Shown here piece by piece: positions 54,658 to 64,000 of a stretch of DNA of 64,000 nt. Where the stretch lies: assembly GCA_911728435.2 (NCBI GenBank), contig OU452198.1, positions 31,091,902-31,155,901 on the forward strand. The letters run 5' to 3'. The stretch is from Apoderus coryli (Eukaryota; Arthropoda; Insecta; Coleoptera; Attelabidae). How positions within the stretch are numbered: position 1 is the stretch's first letter; every line of letters starts with the position of its first letter. Under the pieces are notes generated by a model. It was not told where the DNA came from and made no database searches. It saw only the letters and a list, made by a program, of their open reading frames with translations. The translations under genes were made by a program, and so were the position numbers.

Positions 54658-55439
54658 CAAGGTGTTTCAAAAAGCTGACCAAAATTTGTGAGCGAATTGG
54701 GGACATCTAATCATGAAAAAAACCTAAATTGTAATTTTTCGAAAAGTCCTTATTTACAAAGATACAGGGTGTTAAAGATGACTGCCTGAGGACGATTTTT
54801 TGAAATATTTTCGAAACGAGTAAAAATAAATTAACCAAATGTAGCATATTTATTCACATAGTTAAATGTCGTAAACTGACATGAAATTGAATAAAAAAGG
54901 ATGACCATAGGCGGATAAACGGGGGGGGGGGGGGGATAATTTAACTTTTTTTCCTTGTGATTTTTATTCATGTTGTGTCAAAAATGTGATAAAATAAAGT
55001 TTTCTACATAAAAAAGGCATACTTCTTTTTTCTCGAAAAACTTAAAGGTTTTTGAGAAATTCGAGTTTGAAAATTTTAGGTAAAAACTGGTCCTTAGCAT
55101 TAATAAAATTTTAGAAAACTTGTCGTTGGCAAACTGTATTTCAATAATTTTATTAATGCTGTTTACTAAGACCAGTTTTGTCCTAAAATTTTCAAACTCG
55201 AATTTCTCGAAAAACTTTAAGTTTTTCGAGAAAAAAGAAGTATGCCTTTTTTATGCAAAAAACTTTATTTTATCACATTTTTGACATAAAATGAAAAAAA
55301 ATCGTCCTCAGGCAGTCATCTTTAACACCCTGTATCTTTGTAAATAAGAACTTTTCGAAAAATTACAATTTAGGTTTTTCATGATTAGATGTCCCCAATT
55401 CGCTCACAAAGTTTGGCCAGCTTTTTTTGAAACACCTTG
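54658..55439 (+). mobile_element. Foldback element (CAAGGTGTTTC family), unit 4
   Basis: 782 bp, TA-flanked, complete, with a G run of about 14 near 54922. Same structure as 32426-33217. Confidence 0.85.
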
Positions 55440-56540
55440 TATATTAAATCACCTAGCTACCAAAATTAATATACAGGAAAAATAAAAAGTCAGTCTCCAC
55501 GAAAATTATTTTTCCTGAATAAGGCTCACCACTCCACTTCTTTCGATTACAAAATTAATATAGTTTGATTAGAGTTTCTTATACTAATTCTGTATAGAAA
55601 CTAGGGTTGTTCGTTTTATAGCATGGTAAAATCTAATAGATCTGTTCCTTTTTTACCTGTATTCTTCTTTGGGAAACCCAAAAGATCTTCCTGATGTTGG
55701 CCTTGTCCATACAACACAGCACTGAGATATTAAAATTGTTTCTGTATGCTATTAACTAAACTAATCAAATAGCAAAAAATAAAAAAAAAACGTTTTAAAA
55801 TTAATTCCAATATAAGATATTTATGTCAAACTAATACACAATTTAATAAACACTACAACGAAAACGTACGACTAGAGCCTATCACATCACAAATAAAAAG
55901 CATATTATATATTATAGGTATTGCACGTGCATAATCTCGAAAGAAATAAAAACAACATACCAAACCCGCGCCGACAAAGAATCCGCCGCATTTTTAATTA
56001 AAAAATTAATCATTCTTAATAATAATTTATTTCAGTAAAAACTATTAAATCTCGTACAACAAAGTACAAATGGTATAATAATACTCTTGTGCATGCTGCA
56101 GGTCAACCGTTATAAATCAGAACCAATCGAGACTCCATAGTGGTTTTACTGTCTCCCTTTAAATATACGGTGCCTATAGTGATTGTTTTGATGGGAGTCA
56201 ACAACGTCCAACGTTATTGGATTGGACTGACTTGGTCGAAATAACTTTTAGCAGATAACATAGTTCGCCACGTGATATTTTTGATTTTTTACTGCTTTCC
56301 ACGGGAAGATTTTCATGAAGGAAAATCTTACAACCAGTGAAAGTAAATTGTAGTTTCCTATTTATTGTCTTAGATATTTTAAAAATCTTACAAAATATGT
56401 GCAAGAATAAAATACATCTAAATCTAAGTATTTACAAATTAAAATAATATCTATACCTACAAAATAATCTAATATGTACAAACCTAAACTAATTCATGAT
56501 TTACAATTACAATATATACAAAAACCACACTACTCACCGA
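55440..56540. other. Downstream flank of F-box copy 5
   Basis: Matches 33218-34316; the 68-codon frame is whole here (56198-56404), but its loss in copy 3 argues against a protein. No gene. Confidence 0.5.
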
Positions 56541-56963
56541 TTACAATCTGTACGGATTCAAGCGATGCTGCCTAGTCTTGGATCTAACCATCTTCTGATT
56601 TTTGTCACACTTCTTCAACAAATTCTCTCCCGATCTAGCAGTCGTCCTATCTCTCACCCTGACATCCTTAACAACGTTTCGTCCATAAGTCGCAGCTTTT
56701 GATTCACCCGTTCTCTCTATATTCGTCGTCAATTTCGGATTAAACTTAAACTCTAAAGTAGTCTTCTTCTCCTGCACTAATGCATCACGTATTTTTTTCT
56801 TCAGCACTGGATCGCCGTAAGAAATACTCAATAAAATTGAAAAACTACGTACCATCGATAATAAAGATGTTGCATCCAACATACGTAATATCACACACCA
56901 CATTTCCACTGGTAAACATGGCAACTGTGCCGGAGACTCGATCCATCTAAACAACTTAAACAT
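56541..56963 (-). CDS. F-box-like protein, array copy 5
   Basis: 140 residues; Val24 like copy 1, otherwise the majority sequence. Silent sites (AAG at Lys3, GCA at Ala61) also match copy 1. F-box at 12-56, basic tail. The promoter (57000-57150) keeps the GC box and has the TCACTT initiator, again as in copy 1. So copies 1 and 5 form one subfamily and 2 to 4 another. Post-stop GTGAGT donor present. Confidence 0.75.
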   Translation of the reverse strand: MFKLFRWIESPAQLPCLPVEMWCVILRMLDATSLLSMVRSFSILLSISYGDPVLKKKIRDALVQEKKTTLEFKFNPKLTTNIERTGESKAATYGRNVVKDVRVRDRTTARSGENLLKKCDKNQKMVRSKTRQHRLNPYRL

Positions 56964-57017
56964 TTTCGCGCAATATTTTTTTTTTCTCTTAAATTAGCAC
57001 ACTACAATAATTATTAT

Positions 57018-57150
57018 TAAATTTTAAGTGACTATATCGCGCACGGCACTGGGTTTATATACTCCTACTCGTGAGCCGCGCAGCCAATAGGGTGTTAGTT
57101 CCGCCCACGCACACTACATGCACGTTTCTCATTGGTTATATATTTCGTTG
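57018..57150 (-). promoter_or_regulatory. Core promoter of F-box gene copy 5
   Basis: TCACTT near 57033-57028, TATATAAA near 57063-57056, CTATTGGC near 57090, GGGCGGAAC near 57105 and ACCAATGAG near 57135, all on the minus strand. Same layout and spacing as copy 1. Confidence 0.72.
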
Positions 57151-59564
57151 CCCGCACCAGTGAAAAATAATCGATAACGCTTACAACATGTTTTGTTGAC
57201 CAACCTCGCGTTTTTGTGTCATTTTAACAACACACCGATTTGAAAATTGAAATAACTAGATGTGTAGTATAATAACGGTGTTGTTTCAAGAACAATATTT
57301 CCAGACGTCATTTTGTGATCTGAACATCTAAACATTACAGAATCAATACTGCCAGCTGCTTTAGGAACTTTTTAATGAAGGGTTATTTAAAATTAAAAGC
57401 TGGCTGATATTACTCAGTAGACCTCATTACCCTGGGTTACCAATGTGCCGTATTACAGATTACAGGACTTCCAGCTCTAAAGTAGTAAATGGTCACGAAA
57501 AGATTGGCATATATAAAGTAAGGTTTAGATTCTGCCAAACAAAGGTAATTAGGATTGTTAAATAAAATATAGCATTTTCCACAAGACAAAAAGAAAACTA
57601 TAAATTATTTTTTTATTAAATCATCTGTGCTGTGTGTAGGTGTTATATTTACAAATTGTACAATATTTAATTAACTATAATATATATAAAGATTCTCTTA
57701 ATATACTTACAACTTAAAAAATAGTAATTTACTAAATTAATAATAATATACAGCTAAATAACTATCATCAATTTTTAGTATTAGTTACTAAAAAGTACGT
57801 ATTATAAAATAAAGATCGCATGTATCATGAGTAAATTTTAATTTTTTTTTTAATTTAATCTCATCAAATGATTGTTTCACAATAATTTATTGAAGGTTTC
57901 GATTGTGATTACTTCAAACTGGTGAGAATATGCTTGTACAACAACAGGTTGAGCCTAGAACAGTAGGCGTAGGCAAAATTTAGGGGCTTTCAAAGGTAAG
58001 AGCTTGCATTATATTAAGTTCCTGGTTTACGTTCAATGCATTCTTTGGATCATCTAGTAAAAGGTAAAGACCTCACAAACTTAAGATTGCAATGTCTTAA
58101 GAGGAAGGAAGGAAGAAGAAAAGAGTATTGGAAAACCGGCACAACGAACAGTGACATTGATCCGTTATGATCAGATTTGCCGAGACCGATTAAAACGAAG
58201 GAACTGACTTAAGAACGAAAGAAGGATCATGTTTCTTATGGAATAAGTTCTATAGAGGAAGGCGTAACATAAGTGGAATAGCCCATTTTCTTTCAAATGA
58301 AATCGATAAGCAACCAGTTCCTTAATATATTCAAGGTCAATTGACTGACAGTGACAGTTTGACGTTCCTTCTACAATAAAAATACTTGACATGTGAGCAC
58401 GTCACGCCAGTTTATCTGATCTGAGTTTGAGAAGGATAAAGCCTTATGCGTTGATAATGATTGTGCAACGTAAACTAGATGTCGCTAAGCATTAGCATTC
58501 TTTTACATAACCAGTAGATAATGAGATTCAAAAACAGATTCCTTTAACCTAAATTTCACGGTACGCCACTGATACATTATGAATAAATTATTTAGTAAGA
58601 TATCTAGAAATAACCACAATCCGCAAATATCTTTCGTTCACAAAACCATAGAATTTGGGTGAAAATAGAATATTGTAAGAGCGGTAAGTATTGTCACAGC
58701 CTGCGTAGTTATGTCGAAAATACAATTTTGAGTATTACCGCTTCTTAAATATTTAAAAAAAGGTAGGTAAGGTAACGGATACAATGTTTATAAAATTGGA
58801 CAATGACGGCATGCAAAATTTAAACAAACAAGTTAAATTAGGTAGTTTTAGAGCGATCAATCAACAAATTTTCTTTTGAGACTCTTGGTTGATTTTGCCG
58901 AAGATTCGATACGTCTGAAACTAAACCATGGCTTGAACAAGGTGGAATAACTCAAAAGAGGGCAACAACAAATTTTCACGAAAAATAATGGTACTGTCAT
59001 AGAATAATAACTATAGATAAGAAGGGTCAGTAGACGCTAAAAACCGCATCGACTAGTCGCAATCCCAGCTACATTTCTGGCCCGCTACTATGTTATACTA
59101 TATCTGTATATACCATAATAAGTGCGGCGAATTGCTTTATAGACAGAGAGATAAAAGGTTCCGACACGAAGTGAAGTAACTGTATAGTAAACTGTGGTAC
59201 TGCTTTGGGTGTCGAGAAAGTACCAAGCAATTTTTGAAGGACGAAGAAATGACTGAAAACGCATCCGTTCATCGAATTGAAATTTAAATTGTTCGCCGAT
59301 ACAACATATTCACAAGATATAGCCCCAGCGACTATCGTTTATTTCTCAACCCCTAAAAAAAAATTGAGAGGACCACGAGAGAGGCTATAAATGGCAATTA
59401 TGAGAATCGTACTATACTATCTATACAGCTTTTAGCTATGAAAAATTATTCCATATTTCGAATAAGTTTATGTTTTCCAAAAGTTAATCATTGCAGTACC
59501 TAGAAATATCGTGTCGAATTTGTATACGAAATTTAGTTAAAATCCGTTAAGTGGTTTTTGAGTT
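57151..59564. other. Unit 4 right part: AT-rich flank and short elements
   Basis: Matches 42010-44495. Small indels versus unit 3, for example loss of the GGGGACAGGGGCCGCC stretch near 58457. The small MITE family lies at about 59010-59190. No gene. Confidence 0.5.
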
Positions 59565-60250
59565 ATCGTGGATACAGATTTTTCTGACCCTTTTTTAGAT
59601 TTTTCACGGACGCCTATATTAATTTTTGTCGTTATTTTTAACATCACTTTTAAAGTCGAAATATCTTTTATTTTCATCCCTTTTCCAGTATTTACGTACG
59701 CTTATGTAAGCAAGTTTTTTATGACACATTTCATAAGTTGTTGTTTGATATCGGCCTTCACCAGCAGGTATTTAGCCAGTTTCCAGTGGAATTTTTGCGG
59801 ACGCACATTAAAGTGCAGCTGGGCTCTTGCCTATATCCATATTGTTGAATGTATACTTCTTGTTCACTGTTTGGCGTTTGCAGCTTTCTTGTCATAGGAT
59901 ATATTGTATCAAAGCTATAAATAAGTAGGCAATATGTTTTCTTTTAGTTTTTCGACCCCTTTTTACACTATTTTGGAACGTCAATGTAATCTAATTTTTA
60001 TGCTAAATGTTTTAGGTTATATTCTATTAAATCTATGAAACATAATTCAATATTTCGGATAAGTTTAAGAACTATGATTTTTTAAAATTTTTTAACCCTT
60101 TTTTAAACCCCATGCCTACGCTCAATGTTTCCGAAAAGTTAATCACCACCTAAATATATCATGTAGTATTTTTGTTATCAAATTTGGTTAAAATATGTGG
60201 AGTGGTTTTTGAGTAATCATGGATACAGAAGAGAGACATTTACATACTAT
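59565..60250 (+). repeat. Tandem-repeat block, unit 4
   Basis: Nearly identical to 44496-45190, same orientation. Confidence 0.6.
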
Positions 60251-61041
60251 ACAGGATGTATCATAATATGTGGGACGCATTTACAGAGGTGATACGCCAT
60301 TTTGAAAAAATGAAAAAAGTTCCTATAAACATAAATATGTGCAAACCGCTTTGTGTCGGAGATACAGGGTGTCAAAGATCTAATTTTTAAGTTTTTCTCC
60401 AAGATTTTGTAAATCAGTAAATTGAAATTTGATACGGTTATTACACGTCAAAAACTCAATATTAAGACCAATGTAATGTTAATTAATACCTACAGGGTAT
60501 ATACACATAGTAATGCATATCCCACCATACAGAGGCCGAACAAATCTAATGTATAGGTAACACAAGCCGTAAAAATAGAAAATAAAATAATGTAAACACA
60601 AAACGCTAGCAGGAGACCATTTATCCTTCTGCTAACAGCACCAAAAATATTTTGGTATCAGCAACGCTTCGGACGGTGGTCTCCAAGCAATCGGTTGTCG
60701 ATCTTAAATGCCAAATAATGAAAACTACAAAATTCATATTGTAGGTAAAACCAGTCATTTTGTCCGCTATGCCCCAAAATTTTCTTTTTATTATATTTGC
60801 GGACACAAATTCATATTGTGCTATGGGGTATTTTTATTTACAAGGTTCGAAGATTCTATTGGAGTCTGGAAATACATTCATGTTAGTCAGCTAGGGGCTG
60901 CTTAGGTGTATATAGATGAACTTGCCGTTTTGTGAAAAAAATATATTTAATATGTTTAAAAACTTAAAATTAAGAAATCATATAACATTTTTAATATGAG
61001 ATGATGTAATCAATAATTGGAAATGATTTTTGATTTTTCAG

Positions 61042-61084
61042 ATCCAAGGAATCACTCAAACACCATCCATGGTTGGCCTACTAG
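61042..61084 (+). pseudogene. SET8 terminal exon, duplicate copy 5
   Basis: Acceptor and 43 coding bases identical to the colinear exon at 14310. Confidence 0.9.
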
Positions 61085-61679
61085 CTTATTTATATTCAAG
61101 TTTTGTTGATTTTTTTTTTGTTTTGTGATGTAGGGTTCTAGTTTATGGGGTAAATTATAATTAAATCGAATTTTTACTTAACTATTACTTATATTATATA
61201 TTTTAGACTTGTTGATTACTTTGATTTGAATGATTCAGTATTTTTTGTTTTAAATGATAAGAAAATCTCATATGATAAACTAAGTACATCAGACTACTCT
61301 TAATTAATTAATTTATTATTCTAGTATTTTATGGTTCTTGACAAAGCTTTTTTGTAAATAAATTTGTGATTGATATTATGAATTCAACTGTTTTCTTTTT
61401 TTAAAAAACTTTCATGTGTTACATACTACAGTGGCGGATATTTATAATTATACACCTCGTGTCAACAACGGTATACGCAGAATCCTGACTGTTTCCGACG
61501 CTTGTGAAAACAAACCTATAGCAGCGTAAATATAAGAGACAGTATATCTACTCCTCGTCGGTACCCTTTGTGGAGCGTTTACAGAGAGATGCCGCGTATC
61601 GGGACATGCTACAATAGAAAATAGGCCAGAAAGCAAAATATGGGGGCATCTAAATAAATAAATAGAAAGGACTTTATTT

Positions 61680-62560
61680 TTAACTCGGTGAGAGTCAGCT
61701 AACCGAGCATGTAAATTATAACACTTAGCTTCGCGTTATCTGAAGAAGTACCGAAATAAATGAGGTTTGACTTTTTGGGATTAATTTTAAGTCCGTTATT
61801 GCAACAATATTGCTCTATATTATGTAGCGTTTGATTGAGAGTAGCTTCAGCGGTAACAGAACCACTCCGGTCGTAAGTCACATAGACCTGTGTATCGTCC
61901 GCATACTGGTGCATATCACAAGCTGTCAAACAGCCCACCATATCCACTGTGAATAAAACAAATAGTAGAGGTCCCAGTATCGACTCCTGCGGGGAACTCC
62001 CCTCTCTAGCGGAAGGCATTTCGAATGCCTACCATTGATAAAAACAGCCTGCGAGCGATCATGTAAATAGTCTCAAAAAATGAACAGTAATTTGCTCAAA
62101 ATCCAAATAGCTTAATTTCCGGCATAACAACCGGTGATCAATAATATCAAACGCCTTACTAAAATCAAGAAGAGCCAGAGCGACTGTTTTCTGTCTATCT
62201 ACAGTTAATATAATGTCGTCCAAAACTTTGGTTAAAGCCGTTGCCGTGCCTAATCCTCTCCGGAAGGCGGACTGACATGAAGGGGAAGATTAAACTCACT
62301 TAAAAACCCCGCAATTTGTTTGTAAATTACTTTCTCAAATATTTTTGAAAATAACGACTATAAGCTAATATGTCTTAAATCAGAAAATTCATTTACAACC
62401 GACACCTTCGGAAGGGGCAAGACAACAGCCTTCTTCCAGTCGGAAGGAAATACTCCATTCTGAATGCAATGATTAATAATGTGTGTTAGAATCGGAATTA
62501 TTGTGGGGCAACACATCCTAATCATATCCAAATTAATTTTGTCCGCTCCAGCTGCCCTCG
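61680..62560 (-). pseudogene. RT relic, unit 5 copy
   Basis: Reads SILGPLLFVLFTVDMVGCLT, HQYADDTQVYVTYDRSG and, in another frame, VLPLPKVSVVNEFSD. Uninterrupted here at the point where unit 4 carries the 6.76-kb element. Confidence 0.85.
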
Positions 62561-62970
62561 ACCCTCGACTTCAGTTCCCCGATACCGGTCAATACGTCAG
62601 AATCTATGCACGCATTTTTAAAAATTATTCTTACGAGGGCGGTAAAAATTGGAATTGTATATTCGTTGTTATTTAAATTAAGTAGATAATTTTTTAAATT
62701 AAAACCATTGGTACATAAAAGCTTTTTGTTATTTATTTTACACAAAATTACCGATGTTTGATTTTTACCAAAAAATATAACAAAAGAAAAATAAATTGAA
62801 AAAGTACAAAATTGCATATACTAAACTAAGTATTTAATAAATTAAAAAAACAATATTTTAGCACATAAAAAAATAGAAAAGATATATTTGTAATAATACA
62901 TATTATATAATTTATATAGACCTTTAATCGATCAGCTATATTGTATATAAACTAAATAAATGTTATTATA

Positions 62971-63452
62971 CAAGGTGTTTCAAAAAGCTGACCAAAATTT
63001 GTGAGCGAATTGGGGACATCTAATCATGAAAAAAACATAAATTGTAATTTTCCGAAAAGTCCTTATTTACAAAGATACAGGGTGTTAAAGATGACTGCCT
63101 GAGGACGATTTTTTGAAGTATTTTCGAAAATAGTAAAAATGAATTAACCAAATGTAGCATATTTATTCACCTAGTTAAATGTCGTAAACTGCCATGAAAT
63201 TAAATAAAAAAGGATTACCATAGGCGGATAAACGGGGGGATAATTTAACTTTTTTTCCTAAATGCTACATTTGGTTAATTCATCTTTACTAGATTCGAAA
63301 ATATTTCAAAAAAATCGTCCTCAGGCAGTCATCTTTAACACCCTGTATCTTTGTAAATAAGAACTTTTCGAAAAATTACCATTTAGGTTTTTCATGATTA
63401 GATGTCCCCAATTCGCTCACAAAGTTTGACCAGCTTTTTTTGAAACACCTTG
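62971..63452 (+). mobile_element. Foldback element, internally deleted, unit 5
   Basis: 482 bp with both CAAGGTGTTTC ends and TA flanks; the inner palindrome is lost and the G run is down to five (63235). Confidence 0.8.
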
Positions 63453-64000
63453 TATATTAAATCACCTAGCTACCAAAATTAATATACAGGAAAAATAAAA
63501 CTCAGCCTCCACGAAAATTATTTTTCCTGAATAAGGCTCACCACTCCACTTCTTTCGAATACAAAATTAATATAGTTTGATTAGAGTTTCTTATACTAAT
63601 TCTGTATAGAAACTAGGGTTGTTCGTTTTATAGCATGGTAAAATCTAATAGATCTGTTCCTTTTTTACCTGTATTCTTCTTTGGGAAACCCAAAAGATCT
63701 TCCTGATGTTGGCCTTGTCCATACAACACAGCACTGAGATATTAAAATTGTTTCTGTATGCTATTAACTAAACTAATCAAATAGCAAAAAATAAAAAAAA
63801 AACGTTTTAAAATTAATTCCAATATAAGATATTTATGTCAAACTAATACACAATTTAATAAACACTACAACGAAAACGTACGACTAGAGCCTATCACATC
63901 ACAAATAAAAAGCATATTATACATATATTATAGGTATTGCACGTGCATAATCTCGAAAGAAATAAAAACAACATACCAAACCCGCGCCGACAAAGAATCC
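63453..64000. other. Unit 5 flank to window end
   Basis: Matches 55440-55990 closely; no gene in this part. Confidence 0.6.

Larger units (their letters stand above)
45431..60500. repeat. Array unit 4
   Basis: 15.1 kb, or 8.3 kb without the 6.76-kb element at 47300-54061. Holds SET8 terminal exon copy 4, RT relic (split by the element), foldback element, F-box copy 5, tandem-repeat block and the junction to unit 5. Confidence 0.88.
60501..64000. repeat. Array unit 5 (cut by the window edge)
   Basis: Begins at the conserved junction and runs through SET8 terminal exon copy 5, RT relic and foldback element into the flank that in other units leads to the F-box gene about 0.5 kb beyond the point reached at 64000. 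The array therefore continues past this window. Confidence 0.9.

Noticed and set aside
29117..61084. SET8 exon copies as retrocopies
   Set aside because: Each copy keeps its intronic acceptor and flank and lacks other exons; they arose by DNA duplication.

Overview
This window is a piece of an AT-rich animal nuclear genome, most likely an insect and plausibly a beetle. Support: split genes with GT-AG introns, an arthropod-type Inr (TCAGTT) about 30 bp from a TATA box, Jockey/CR1-like LINEs, Tc1/mariner and foldback elements, a (TCTG)n tract, and a nuclear copy of insect-type mitochondrial ND6 that reads open only in the invertebrate mitochondrial code. There is no sign of a prokaryote.

Region 1 (1-12.3 kb) holds two conserved host genes in head-to-head arrangement. 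SSNA1 (minus strand, two coding exons at 7469-7281 and 4222-3977) encodes a small coiled-coil centrosome/axoneme protein. PR-Set7/SET8/KMT5A (plus strand, exons from about 7773 to 14352) encodes the histone H4-K20 monomethyltransferase. The 300 bp between their start codons is probably one bidirectional promoter. Their introns are loaded with broken transposons. Upstream lie the start of an LTR element gag, a dead Tc1 element, tRNA-derived SINE heads and the ND6 insertion.

Region 2 (12.6-64 kb) is a tandem array of at least five segmental copies of one unit. Each unit carries, in order: the end of a MITE, the terminal coding exon of SET8 with its 3' flank, a reverse-transcriptase relic in antisense, foldback elements, an intronless 140-codon F-box-like gene in antisense with its own TATA/Inr/CCAAT promoter, and a block of tandem-repeat sequence. 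Unit starts are about 12621 (source locus), 28576, 36310, 45431 and 60501. The junction between units has the same sequence where it is intact, so one duplication event was later amplified. Unit 1 contains a palindrome of several kb centred near 24540, so its F-box gene occurs as two copies pointing away from each other. All five F-box reading frames and all five SET8 terminal exons are intact.

Individual units were later hit by datable insertions, because the other units show the empty site: a LINE in unit 1 (13080-14216), a LINE in unit 3 (38525-41036) and a 6.76-kb TA-flanked element in unit 4 (47300-54061). The last has 13-bp perfect terminal repeats, ends dense in AACGTT-type motifs and an internal higher-order satellite. 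No CRISPR array and no functional tRNA or rRNA gene was found.
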